From RHLJ01 sp965242845 (GTDB taxonomy: Bacteria > Bacteroidota > Rhodothermia > Balneolales > Balneolaceae), in contig CBDETC010000001.1 of assembly GCA_965242845.1 (NCBI GenBank), positions 1-64,000 of the forward strand: a DNA stretch of 64,000 nt, written 5' to 3'. Below the pieces are notes generated by a model. It was not told the origin of the DNA. It worked only from the letters and a program-made list of their open reading frames with translations, and did not search any database. How positions within the stretch are numbered: position 1 is the first letter of the stretch; each line of letters starts with the position of its first letter. The translations under genes and the position numbers were made by a program. This document shows positions 16,175-24,513 of the stretch, piece after piece.

Positions 16175-18014
16175 GGCTTTTTCTTACCTCTTTTCGAATA
16201 AGCTCCATCATTTGCTTTTTAATGAGCTCGGTATCTTTGTAGGGTCTTCCTTTAATTTCATCCAGCTCAAGTCTGATAAGTCTTTGTTCTCTTTTAGCGC
16301 GAACTGAAAGTATCTTATCAATAAGCTTTGGGTCCAGGTCAACAACAGCATCCAAAAGTGTAGCAGTATTTAAATCCTTTAGTGCTTCTTTGATGATGTT
16401 GTCTGTAATATTAATTACCTGATCGATAGTGATAAACTGGCCTTCAATAATATCTCCAACAGCCGCATTTGAAGCTTTAAGCTGGTCAATGTATTTCTGC
16501 TGTTCATTAAGAGGAAGCTTTTCAAGAACCGGTAAGATATTCTCGGCACCAAGTTTTTGTTCTTTTTCCTCTTCAATCAAATCCATTGCTTTGTCAAAAA
16601 GGCGAGTAGAAATCTCATTTTGAAGCTGGAATGGTAACGTACCAACCGTTGTCATTTTGAGCATGAGGTTAGTGCTCTGGGTTGGACTAAGTTTCTTAAG
16701 AACAGAAGCAGCTTTTTCTTCTGGAAGATAATCAAGTACCAACGCCCCAGTTTGGTGACCTTCATTCCCAATCAATTTCACTATTTGTTGCTCATTGATA
16801 TGTTCAAGGAATTTAAACAGAGTAATATGCCCACTCTTTCTTGCATTCATACTATCAGTGTTACCTGATTTGAGCATGGCATTGAATTTCCTGATCACAG
16901 TTCCTTTTACATCGGAGGTAAGGGGAGGCATTTCTTCGGCCAATTTAGAAATGGCTTCGAAGTTTTCAGGCTGCATATCAGACTTGAGCGTTCGTAATAA
17001 GTGTTTATCTACACTACAGGCAACTTCGGCAGCTCTTAGTGCACCTTCTTCGGGATTTTCGGCCATCCAGTATTCGAATAAAAGGGCTATTTCCTGCGGC
17101 TTATTGAAGAAGCTTTGAATTAATACGTTGATCTCTTCAGAAATATCTCCTTCTGTATTACCTACCATTACCTGTTCTACTCTTCTGCCTCCCAGGTCTG
17201 TGATATTGATATCGTGTTTAATACTCTCTCTTTGCTGTAAAGGGGAGATGGTCTCTTTAGAACGATTGAAGAAACTATTCACAAACATGATTAGTCCAAA
17301 AAGTAACAGAAGAACAAAGCCAGGAAGGTATTCTTTGAAAGAACCAACAAGACTAAAGTTCTCGGGTGGAGCTTCTACAATTCTGATTGGATCTTCAGTA
17401 CCAAACTTTGGAATAGAAATCTGCGAGATGGTAATTACATCCCCTCTGGTCTCATCGATTTTTGATGCGATGCCCGTTAACAATCGCATAAACTGTATTT
17501 CCTGGGCATTAAAAGAAGTATCAGCATAAATACTTACCGCAATACTATTCAGTTGTAGAGATCGAACCGTACTTTGATTGACGATTGTCTCAGGAGTTCC
17601 TGCTGTGGCAGGTTCTCTCAGGTTTTCCTGAGGGAGAAAGGGAAGCCCTGGCATGATTACGGGCTGAGATTGATTTCTAACAATTTGGTTTTGAGTGGTC
17701 TCAAAAGTTTCATCTACAAACTCAGCATCAATATTTACATCAACGAAAAATTTCTTTCGGTCAAAGTAATTGGCAAGGAGTAAATAAATCTGAGAATCAT
17801 AACTCTGCTCCAGATTTGAAACCTGTAGGTCAAGGGATTGAGAATTATTTCCGTCGGTTGGGGCTTGAGCAAACCCAGAAGAGACAATAACCAGGCTTAA
17901 TGCCAGAGCAACAAAAAGCTTTTTAAAGAGAGAATTCACCTTCGAACATAGCTCTACAATGCTATTGAGCTTGCTTTCAAATTGGGTGATATGTTTTTTT
18001 TCAATCCAAAGCAT
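16164..18014 (-). CDS. FliF-FliG-like fusion: periplasmic ring region, membrane helix and motor-switch domains
   Basis: 616 residues. A hydrophobic signal (about 31-49) ends in SGFAQ. Residues 70-205 match the distal periplasmic part of FliF: YDSQIYLLLANYFDRKKFF, then LNSIAVSIYADTSF and ETRGDVITISQISIPKF, like the conserved RGDSVTV end of FliF. A membrane helix follows (229-249). The cytosolic part (about 285-616) reads as FliG: a middle-domain motif VLDYLPEEKAASVLKKL (427-443) and a C-terminal torque-helix-like segment VRAKREQRLIRLELDEIKGR (571-590). FliF and FliG are normally separate proteins. The first 28 residues may be dispensable, with GTG at codon 26 as an alternative start. It overlaps the lipoprotein gene and starts 4 bases after the usher stop. 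Confidence 0.8.
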   Translation of the reverse strand: MLWIEKKHITQFESKLNSIVELCSKVNSLFKKLFVALALSLVIVSSGFAQAPTDGNNSQSLDLQVSNLEQSYDSQIYLLLANYFDRKKFFVDVNIDAEFVDETFETTQNQIVRNQSQPVIMPGLPFLPQENLREPATAGTPETIVNQSTVRSLQLNSIAVSIYADTSFNAQEIQFMRLLTGIASKIDETRGDVITISQISIPKFGTEDPIRIVEAPPENFSLVGSFKEYLPGFVLLLLFGLIMFVNSFFNRSKETISPLQQRESIKHDINITDLGGRRVEQVMVGNTEGDISEEINVLIQSFFNKPQEIALLFEYWMAENPEEGALRAAEVACSVDKHLLRTLKSDMQPENFEAISKLAEEMPPLTSDVKGTVIRKFNAMLKSGNTDSMNARKSGHITLFKFLEHINEQQIVKLIGNEGHQTGALVLDYLPEEKAASVLKKLSPTQSTNLMLKMTTVGTLPFQLQNEISTRLFDKAMDLIEEEKEQKLGAENILPVLEKLPLNEQQKYIDQLKASNAAVGDIIEGQFITIDQVINITDNIIKEALKDLNTATLLDAVVDLDPKLIDKILSVRAKREQRLIRLELDEIKGRPYKDTELIKKQMMELIRKEVRKSRED

Positions 18015-18018
18015 TGCC

Positions 18019-21000
18019 TTAATCCGATGAACTGACCGTTACTCGCTGATCAAGAGACTCAAGGGTTGGTATGTAAATATCCGGATCGAATCTTAAAGCC
18101 ATCCTCCAGCTATTTACTGCTTCCAGTCGTTTACCCTGGAAGTACAAAATGCTTCCCTTTAATGCATATCCTTGTGCCGTCTCAAAAGCCTGTAATGACT
18201 GTTCAATATACTCAAACGCTTTCTCAAAGTCCCTCTCATAGAACTCATTTTGCGTTAGAATAATCAAACGTAACGCTTCTTCTACTTTAACAAGTAGCTC
18301 ATTTTCATACTGAATAACCTCAGGGTCATTTCTTATCTCATCAGTAACGTCTTCAAGGGTTATTCCAGGTTCGGCTTCAGTAAATAGGGTAGAGTCTACT
18401 TCCTCTTCTTCTGGGATGAATTCTTTAGAGAAAAGTTGGAATGCAAGGCCTTCGATAAAATCTCCATCAGGTCTGGACACTACTTCGAAATCAATTTTTT
18501 CAGGGGTGGACCTCATGTTAAGCAGATCCAACTGACCCTGGTCTACGAAAATCTCATATTCTCCAGGAGGAATAGGATATTCATAAAAACTTCCGTCCGA
18601 AAAAGATCGGAGCTCTTTTACTGTCGAGTCTTTTTTTGCTCTAAGCAGAAGCTTTAAACCACCAATTCCATTAGTAAGTCCATCTTCATATACGCGCTCT
18701 ACAAAACCTTCCATAAGACCAGATGTATAGAAGGCTAAATCTATTTTTTTAAATGTGTTAGGATCGGTAATTATAGAAAATTGATCTACTTGAGGTACAA
18801 GCATGGGATTTGTGACAGAGGCTTTATTGATCTCCATGTTATACCTGAAATATGGGAGCATTTGGGTATAGTAAAGAACTCCGTTCTTATATAGTTCTGA
18901 TGAACCATTTCTTTGAAGGCGAAGGTTTACTTCAGGTATCTCTTCATCTCCCTCATCTAACTTATTATTGTTATTGTTATCCACATACATCTTTAATGCA
19001 GCTCCTGAACGCCCAACCTGGTTTCTACTGGTAAGCAAAAAGTTACTGTAGTTAGGATCATAGCCAACAGATCCCCTTAAAGTTTGGGAAACACTGTAAG
19101 ACTTTCCAAAGGTAGTTGCTGTAGTACTGGACCTGGTTTTGATTAAATCAATTACAAAGCTTCCTCGAATTGTATTTGAATTCGTCAAATAGTTTCTTCC
19201 GTAGGAAATCTGAAGACGACCATTTCTAAATAAATTCCTCGAAACCAGAAATTCAGAAGACTGGAATTGCTTTATCGCAGGGAGGTACCTTGCCTGAGCT
19301 CTTAAAAAGGTTCCTCTTAAGAATAATGGGACGTTAGGATTCCTGGAGAAGTTATATGTAGCCGAAGATTCAAGAATAGCAGAAGAAGTAGGACTGAAAA
19401 CATCAAATTCATCAATATATCTGTCACTGAAGCCAAGCCTTAGACTAAGCTTCTGGATACGAGTGTTTAAATCGTACCTAAATGTGGTAAATGTAACTCC
19501 TTCTCTTACTCGCGTGAATGCAGATGCTCGCATGTTTAATGGGAGCTTAAACAGGTAAACGGGATAAAATACACTGGCCACCAATTGTTTATCACTTCCA
19601 CCAGCATTATAGATTCCTGATCCAACAGTAAAGTTGGTATAATCAATGTTAAAACTCGCGGCGTTGGGGTATACCGAGTTAATTGTAGCTCGATAATATG
19701 AATCGGTAACTCCTTCTAAGGAGACAATATAATTTCTTAAGAACCGAAGAGAGGCAGTTCCTGTATAGGAAGGTTTAGCATCTCCTGTATCGGTCTCATA
19801 ATATTCGACTCCACCCTTTACAGTTAGCCAGGGTGTTAATCCATAGGCCATATTACCCTGTAGTGCCATGCTGCGTTCCGTAGAGCCAATGATTGGATTG
19901 TCCAGAATCCCTGCATTCAATTTATAGTTTAATGTCCCTTTTGGTTGAAAAGTAAAGGGAACCTGTACTCTTGAAGTTCGTTCGATGATTTGACCTGTAG
20001 GGCCATAAATTCTTACATCTAATTGTGAAGAACCATAATAAAGAGGGGTAAGGAATCGATAATTCCCGAGTTCATCAGCTTGTTCAAAACCAACTAATGC
20101 ATTATTTAGATATAACTCTACTTCTGATTCCGGGAAAGTATTTCCTTGTACTTCGAACTCATCAAAAAACCGTCTGGGTTCAATGGGATCATTAGTAATT
20201 CTAAGTCCGGTATATTTATTCGTCAGTACCCCATCCAGGGTTGTTTGGCCTACTGTAACCTCACTAATAAGAGGAGTTTCTCTTATCTGATATCTCCATC
20301 TCAGGTTATCTGTTGACATCACCTGGTTACCTTCGGAAACAACCCCAAAAACAGACCCTTGTACGTCTCCACCAACTAATTGTAATCCTAAATTAGAATT
20401 ATAGTTGAATGAATTGGTATTGTTGGAAAAATTAGAAGAAAGAGAATAATCCAGGAAGCCACCATCCAGAAGAGTGATATTTCTGCCCTGAAGTAGTGGA
20501 TAGTAGGTTCTCTCTCCTGTATTCCTATCAACAATTCTTCGGCGTTGGCGCCTAATTGCCGCTTCAATAATAGGTAGTTCTTTCTCGGTTTCTAATTTTA
20601 ACGTTAGGTTACTAAAGTCAACAGAAAAGTCCATTCCAAAGATCTCGCTATATATTCTTGGAGGTAAATAGAAATCGAATTCTGTTAAAATGTAATCGTC
20701 AGTTGTGATGGGGTAACTTTGTCCATCAAAACTTATAAAATTTGATGCGAGATTTATTGTATAAGGAGCCTGGTCGCTTCCGAATCGACCATTTAATACC
20801 AAACCATCAAGAGAATTTTCAATTTGGAAGAGATTGAAAATTTCCTGTGCAGGGATAAAAAAGACATCATCCTCATAATAGGTGATCACCACAGCATTAA
20901 TAATTCCGCGGTGATTAAAGTCTAAATAGACTTCAAAAGCGTCATCATTGTTGTTCTGGGCTAATACAGTCTTGTTTTGTATTAGGGTAATACAAAAGGA

Positions 21001-21045
21001 GAAAAAAAGAAGAAAGAAAAGATTCCTGTATAGCCCGGGGTTCAC
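18019..21045 (-). CDS. usher-like outer-membrane protein with C-terminal TPR
   Basis: 1008 residues with a signal peptide ending in VLAQ (about 29). An N-terminal domain is followed by a plug-like Ig domain (VQGNTFPESEVELYLNNALV, YGSSQLDVRIYGPTG, about 295-360), then a long stretch of alternating aromatic/polar strands suited to a beta-barrel (about 365-680). A calcium-loop-like DNNNNNKLDEGDEE, two small beta domains and a C-terminal TPR (about 925-1000, ALKGSILYFQGKRLEAVNSW) complete it. This is the plan of a fimbrial usher, the outer-membrane pore that accepts chaperone-bound subunits, but divergent from classical FimD. A TPR on an usher is unusual. The start overlaps the chaperone stop by 4 bases (ATGA). 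Confidence 0.72.
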   Translation of the reverse strand: MNPGLYRNLFFLLFFSFCITLIQNKTVLAQNNNDDAFEVYLDFNHRGIINAVVITYYEDDVFFIPAQEIFNLFQIENSLDGLVLNGRFGSDQAPYTINLASNFISFDGQSYPITTDDYILTEFDFYLPPRIYSEIFGMDFSVDFSNLTLKLETEKELPIIEAAIRRQRRRIVDRNTGERTYYPLLQGRNITLLDGGFLDYSLSSNFSNNTNSFNYNSNLGLQLVGGDVQGSVFGVVSEGNQVMSTDNLRWRYQIRETPLISEVTVGQTTLDGVLTNKYTGLRITNDPIEPRRFFDEFEVQGNTFPESEVELYLNNALVGFEQADELGNYRFLTPLYYGSSQLDVRIYGPTGQIIERTSRVQVPFTFQPKGTLNYKLNAGILDNPIIGSTERSMALQGNMAYGLTPWLTVKGGVEYYETDTGDAKPSYTGTASLRFLRNYIVSLEGVTDSYYRATINSVYPNAASFNIDYTNFTVGSGIYNAGGSDKQLVASVFYPVYLFKLPLNMRASAFTRVREGVTFTTFRYDLNTRIQKLSLRLGFSDRYIDEFDVFSPTSSAILESSATYNFSRNPNVPLFLRGTFLRAQARYLPAIKQFQSSEFLVSRNLFRNGRLQISYGRNYLTNSNTIRGSFVIDLIKTRSSTTATTFGKSYSVSQTLRGSVGYDPNYSNFLLTSRNQVGRSGAALKMYVDNNNNNKLDEGDEEIPEVNLRLQRNGSSELYKNGVLYYTQMLPYFRYNMEINKASVTNPMLVPQVDQFSIITDPNTFKKIDLAFYTSGLMEGFVERVYEDGLTNGIGGLKLLLRAKKDSTVKELRSFSDGSFYEYPIPPGEYEIFVDQGQLDLLNMRSTPEKIDFEVVSRPDGDFIEGLAFQLFSKEFIPEEEEVDSTLFTEAEPGITLEDVTDEIRNDPEVIQYENELLVKVEEALRLIILTQNEFYERDFEKAFEYIEQSLQAFETAQGYALKGSILYFQGKRLEAVNSWRMALRFDPDIYIPTLESLDQRVTVSSSD

Positions 21046-21878
21046 CTTTTTGTGAATGTAGATGTTTGCGAGACTGGTTGCATTTGAACCAAATCCCCAG
21101 CCGCGATATCAGCTCGCTGGCTTTCAAACATCACACGCACGGTATAAGTACCTGATGGAAGGTCAGAAATATCAAATTCATGTTTTAACGCACCATCAAA
21201 ATACAGAGAAGTGGATACGAAGTCGTTTTTAACTACCTGTCCGTTTGCATTCACCAATGATGCGGTAATTGAGCCTAAGAATGGGGAATTACCGGTTCTT
21301 AAATACGAAGTGAGAACAGTTAATGTCTGATTATCTTCAGATTGAGTAGGCTGAATTTCAAGTACTTCAATACCGGTACTTAAATCTCCTTTTTTGAAAA
21401 ATAATCCGGTAACCTGTTCTACAGTTATAGCCACCCTGGCCGAAACAGCGTCATTAGCCTGAAGTTCCAATGGAGGGGTTTCAGGAGAAGAAGCGGTTTT
21501 AATTCGAGCCCAATACATCCCGTCTTCGAGATCATTTGGGGGGCTTAGTCGCAATCGTACTACTTGGCGTTGACCTGGAGCAATAGTGAAGTTTCTGGGG
21601 AAAGCACGTACATACTCGGCAATTGAGTATTGATTTGCAATTTCCTCGTTATCCTCAACTACCTGGCGCTCTCCAGCGTCGTCATTCTGGCTGTAATTGA
21701 AAATAAAGTCGATAGAGATTTCCTGAGTCTCATTGGATCCATTAATAACCATATAAGTGCCGAAGCGTGCATTACCATCTATAAAGAGATTGGTAGGTGC
21801 TATGGTTACCTGGGCTAAAGAGGCGAAGGGGAAGGCTATCGCTATAAGAATACCCGTAAATAGACTTATTTTTTTCAT
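21042..21878 (-). CDS. periplasmic fimbrial chaperone (PapD-like)
   Basis: 278 residues with signal peptide MKKISLFTGILIAIAFPFASLAQ. The first Ig-like domain begins VTIAPTNLFIDGNARFGTYM and contains FTIAPGQRQVVRLRLSPP followed by DGMYWARI, the pattern of strands F-G in pilus-assembly chaperones, where the subunit is donor-strand bound. A second beta domain covers about 150-265. It should hold DUF4402-type subunits in the periplasm and pass them to the usher-like protein, whose gene overlaps its stop. It is the first gene of the six-gene operon and is preceded by TTAATTAATTAG and TTCTAATA elements shared with other promoters of the cluster. Confidence 0.75.
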   Translation of the reverse strand: MKKISLFTGILIAIAFPFASLAQVTIAPTNLFIDGNARFGTYMVINGSNETQEISIDFIFNYSQNDDAGERQVVEDNEEIANQYSIAEYVRAFPRNFTIAPGQRQVVRLRLSPPNDLEDGMYWARIKTASSPETPPLELQANDAVSARVAITVEQVTGLFFKKGDLSTGIEVLEIQPTQSEDNQTLTVLTSYLRTGNSPFLGSITASLVNANGQVVKNDFVSTSLYFDGALKHEFDISDLPSGTYTVRVMFESQRADIAAGDLVQMQPVSQTSTFTKR

Positions 21879-21897
21879 GTCGCTAGATGATACTTTA

Positions 21898-21950
21898 ATT
21901 CTAATATATTAACGAAAACCTCAGACAATGTGGTAAAGTTAATTAATTAG
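21898..21950 (-). promoter_or_regulatory. candidate regulatory elements upstream of the chaperone gene
   Basis: On the plus strand, TTCTAATATATTAACG (21898-21913) and GTTAATTAATTAG (21938-21950) lie within 75 bases upstream of the chaperone start. The same two kinds of element (TTCTAATA and TTAATTAA) recur before the four giant genes. The terminator of the pilin gene sits just beyond, so the six-gene operon probably has its own promoter here. Confidence 0.35.
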
Positions 21951-21975
21951 GCCATTAGTACGAAATATCATTGCT

Positions 21976-22008
21976 AAAAAAAAAGTCCCATTAAATAATG
22001 GGACTTTT
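21976..22008 (-). terminator. strong intrinsic terminator after the major pilin candidate
   Basis: A 13-base perfect stem (AAAAGTCCCATTA and its complement) with a 2-base loop is followed on the minus strand by a run of nine T. It lies about 25 bases past the stop of the DUF4402 gene at 22031. It should separate high pilin expression from the chaperone-usher-motor operon. Confidence 0.9.
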
Positions 22009-22030
22009 AGTTCCGCGCTTAATTGCGCAA

Positions 22031-22546
22031 TTAGTTGTACTGAATTGTAACAGTAATTGGAGAACCAGAACCAGTACCAGTATCGTAAGTTCCAGTTCCT
22101 GAAGTAGCTGCTAACGTTCCACCCAAGTAAAGAGTAAGGTTACCACTAGCGTCAAAACTGATTGCACTTCCACTAGTATGAGCAGCACCAGATGCACTGT
22201 CGTATCCTGAAGTAGTGAAGACAACTGGATCAGAACCATTATCAAGAGTAGCGTTAGTATAAGAAAGAGTAGTTGCAGCTGATGCAGTACCAGTCATTCT
22301 AACGATACCATAAGAAGTAGTTGTTCCAACGTTAACTTCAGTAGTCAAATCATCTGGACCAGCAGCAAGTGTACTTGAAGCAGCACTAGAGATAGTACCT
22401 AGATCGATGTTTTGGTCAGCACTGATAGTAAGTGCAGCTTCTACGCTTGCAGTAGCAGTTACAGTAGCTTGCTCCTGAGCAAAAGTGTTAACGCTTGCGA
22501 AAGCAACTAACATAAAAACGGAAAGTGTAAGTTTTAAAGATTTCAT
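22031..22546 (-). CDS. DUF4402 family fimbrial subunit, candidate major pilin
   Basis: 171 residues with signal peptide MKSLKLTLSVFMLVAFASVNTFAQ. The mature part is almost wholly Ala, Thr, Ser, Gly and Asp, as in abundant fibre subunits. The DUF4402 pattern is clear: ISADQNIDLGTISS near the start, strands ending in TSYGIVRMTGTASAAT, a central YTNATLDNGS, and the end GSPITVTIQYN. Its own strong terminator and a long promoter region with an inverted repeat (22645-22668) fit high, regulated expression. Subunits of this type are passed by chaperone-usher systems, and those genes are directly downstream. Whether it polymerises is inference. Confidence 0.8.
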   Translation of the reverse strand: MKSLKLTLSVFMLVAFASVNTFAQEQATVTATASVEAALTISADQNIDLGTISSAASSTLAAGPDDLTTEVNVGTTTSYGIVRMTGTASAATTLSYTNATLDNGSDPVVFTTSGYDSASGAAHTSGSAISFDASGNLTLYLGGTLAATSGTGTYDTGTGSGSPITVTIQYN

Positions 22547-22644
22547 GATCGTGTTGGTTTGTTTTAAAATTTCTTTTTTGTTGTTCTGCGAAAAAATTAT
22601 TGATTAAGTGACCGTCCATCAAGTTAGATTCTTTTAATTAGGGT

Positions 22645-22668
22645 CTCTTAATCAATAACAGTTAAGAG
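22645..22668 (-). promoter_or_regulatory. inverted repeat in the major pilin promoter region
   Basis: CTCTTAA and TTAAGAG are separated by 10 bases, about 100 bases upstream of the pilin start. The same 7-10-7 layout recurs at 24463-24486. It may be an operator for a dimeric regulator. The surrounding 224 bases (22547-22770) hold no gene, only AT-rich DNA with further TTAATTA motifs at 22633-22640 and 22738-22745. Confidence 0.35.
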
Positions 22669-22770
22669 GGTAAATCATCTAATCAACGATCTGCTACAAG
22701 TTTAACCATTTATATTATGCGGTACAGTTACGTTCCTTTAATTAAGAAAAGCTTAATTTTTCCAGGAATC

Positions 22771-23316
22771 TTAGTCGTACTCTATAGAAAGGACGATATC
22801 CGACTCATAAATGCCGCTAGCGATATCATTAACGTAGATTGAGCCGAATACGAAGAGATACATTTCTTTCCAGATTTCTGGTGAATTGGAAGTGATAAGC
22901 TCACCATATTCATTAATTGGAAGGAGTCCTTGATTATTTTCTAATACAACTGCATCTCCTGATGATCGATTTCCTTTGTTATTATAGGCGATCTGTAAAT
23001 CAATAGGGATTGCATCTGAAATGGCAGGATTTATATGAGTTAACTCAGGAGGTAAGACTAATTCTATAAATACATTTTGGGTGTAATAAGCCCGGATACT
23101 AAAAATTCCGGCATTAACATCGCTTACTCCGATAAACTGTTCTCCTGCATTTATAGCAAAAGTGCCAAAATCCAGTTCTTGTTCAACCGTTGCACTTAAT
23201 TCTGGCTCTATACGGATTTGCAAGTTAATGAATTGTGCTAAAACTGAGCCTGGCACTAACCCAAAAAGGAAAAGTATTGCTGAAAAGAGAATGATATTTC
23301 TTTTTGACTTAATCAT
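22771..23316 (-). CDS. exported fimbrial-type subunit, minor
   Basis: 181 residues from ATG 23316 (MIKSKRNIILFSAILFLFGL), which gives a clean signal peptide ending in VLAQ. The longer open frame to 23475 is not used because it would cover the upstream gene with non-signal residues. The mature part begins with LQIRIEPELSATVEQELDFG, like DUF4402 subunits (the DFG near the start), and ends YESDIVLSIEYD, like its neighbours. A start-stop overlap of 8 bases with the preceding subunit gene indicates translational coupling. It is probably a minor or tip subunit of the same fimbria. Confidence 0.65.
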   Translation of the reverse strand: MIKSKRNIILFSAILFLFGLVPGSVLAQFINLQIRIEPELSATVEQELDFGTFAINAGEQFIGVSDVNAGIFSIRAYYTQNVFIELVLPPELTHINPAISDAIPIDLQIAYNNKGNRSSGDAVVLENNQGLLPINEYGELITSNSPEIWKEMYLFVFGSIYVNDIASGIYESDIVLSIEYD

Positions 23317-23905
23317 ATTGAACTGTGATAGTAATATCTCCGGAATAACTACCGGCATTAACATCACCTTCAGTAAAATCGAGATCTCCGTAAATATACA
23401 AATATGCAGTTTCATTAAATGCAGAAGGATTGTATCCCTCATATACCGGGGTAGGAGGAGGGCCTGGAGGAGCATTTCCTCTATATCTAATAGGAAACTG
23501 AGCGCTAGCAGTTAGTCCAATAGTAGTCATCAATATAGCTTGAGAAGTACTATTAACACCTTTATTTGCATATGCAGCTCTTACTGTAAAGGGAATCCTG
23601 CAACTAGAAGTACCGCAAGGAGCACCATCCAGGGTTAAGTACTGCGGCCCGGTAACGTCTACTATGACATCCAAATACCTTACTCCTTCTATTGAGAGTA
23701 CTTTTGAGCTAAATAAATCAACCTCCTGATCGATTCCGGTAATTACTAACCCAAAATCAAGATCTGAAGCGGGAGCAAGATCAGTTAATGTCATTGAATA
23801 CTGACTACTGTAACTTCCAAAATCAATTTCCTGTGCCGTAACAGGGGCTAGATTCATGGAGAGCAATACAACTAAAAGGTGATATGTATTTCTCTTTAAT
23901 GACAT
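23309..23905 (-). CDS. exported fimbrial-type subunit, minor, with one Cys pair
   Basis: 198 residues. The signal peptide ends in PVTAQ (about 25). The mature domain has SDLDFGLVITGIDQEV, corresponding to the DFG strand of DUF4402 proteins. A CGTSSC pair at about residues 97-102 may form a disulfide, a Pro-rich loop (PPGPPPTP) precedes the C-terminal half, and the protein ends YSGDITITVQYD. It resembles the two flanking subunit genes in plan and in the closing motif GxYxxDIxIxxxYD. The gaps are 6 bases upstream and an overlap downstream, so it is in the same transcript. Confidence 0.65.
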   Translation of the reverse strand: MSLKRNTYHLLVVLLSMNLAPVTAQEIDFGSYSSQYSMTLTDLAPASDLDFGLVITGIDQEVDLFSSKVLSIEGVRYLDVIVDVTGPQYLTLDGAPCGTSSCRIPFTVRAAYANKGVNSTSQAILMTTIGLTASAQFPIRYRGNAPPGPPPTPVYEGYNPSAFNETAYLYIYGDLDFTEGDVNAGSYSGDITITVQYD

Positions 23906-23911
23906 AAGAAG

Positions 23912-24412
23912 TTAGATGTAGTCGATCTCTATAGTAAAGTCACCTTCATAATTCCCGGGTTGGGCATTGGTTAGAATCACAATTCCACCAACCCAAATGT
24001 GATACTCTCCATCTATATTGAATTTTAATGTCTGATTTTCATTTTCAATGATTTCAGAACTAGACTGATCCTCAATGTCATTGCCGGATAGTTCATAGGT
24101 AAAGATGAGGAAGCCGGGGCCTTCAATTCTAGATAGTCTTCGCTCTTGCAAAAAATTCAATCGGAACTCTGCTTCAGGAGTTCCTACTGCAATCATATAC
24201 CCCGCGTTGGCATCTACTACAGGATTTACATAAATCCGTTCCTGTCCAGGCTGAGTATTTCCGAAGGTCATGGATTTTACCGTTATCAGCTCAATAGACT
24301 GCGCTACCCTGGCGGCAACATTTACGGTAGTAGACAAGGACTGACTCTCTTGGGCTTTAGCTGAAGCTTGCAGAAAAGTGAGAATTAATATGATAACAAA
24401 GAAGACCCTCAT
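23912..24412 (-). CDS. DUF4402 family fimbrial subunit, minor
   Basis: 166 residues with signal peptide ending in AKAQE (about 21). The DUF4402 hallmarks are present: VAARVAQSIELITVKSMTFG near the start, PVVDANAGYMIAVGTPEAEF and the closing YEGDFTIEIDYI. It is less Ala/Thr-rich than the major pilin candidate and so more likely a minor, adaptor or tip subunit. It heads a three-gene run (gap of 6 bases, then an overlap of 8 bases). About 50-75 bases upstream lies an inverted repeat with the 7-10-7 layout. Confidence 0.72.
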   Translation of the reverse strand: MRVFFVIILILTFLQASAKAQESQSLSTTVNVAARVAQSIELITVKSMTFGNTQPGQERIYVNPVVDANAGYMIAVGTPEAEFRLNFLQERRLSRIEGPGFLIFTYELSGNDIEDQSSSEIIENENQTLKFNIDGEYHIWVGGIVILTNAQPGNYEGDFTIEIDYI

Positions 24413-24462
24413 CAGCGCTAACTATAGTTTTATTAAAGATCATCTTCTCTCTTATGATTAAC

Positions 24463-24486
24463 CAGTTAAGGTTTCTTAATTAACTG
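24463..24486 (-). promoter_or_regulatory. inverted repeat upstream of the minor-subunit run
   Basis: CAGTTAA and TTAACTG are separated by 10 bases, in the 100-base gap before the DUF4402 gene that starts at 24412. Spacing and TTAA core match the dyad before the major pilin gene, so one regulator could bind both. Confidence 0.35.
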
Positions 24487-24513
24487 ATTATAATGGGTAA
24501 GATAAAGTAAACT

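Noticed and set aside
13034..18014. A standard flagellar operon
   Set aside because: Only motor-related genes occur; no rod, hook, filament, type III export or chemotaxis genes are present in the window.
23317..23475. A longer reading frame before the minor subunit gene that ends at 22771
   Set aside because: It overlaps the preceding subunit gene in another frame and lacks a signal peptide; the ATG at 23316 gives a clean one.
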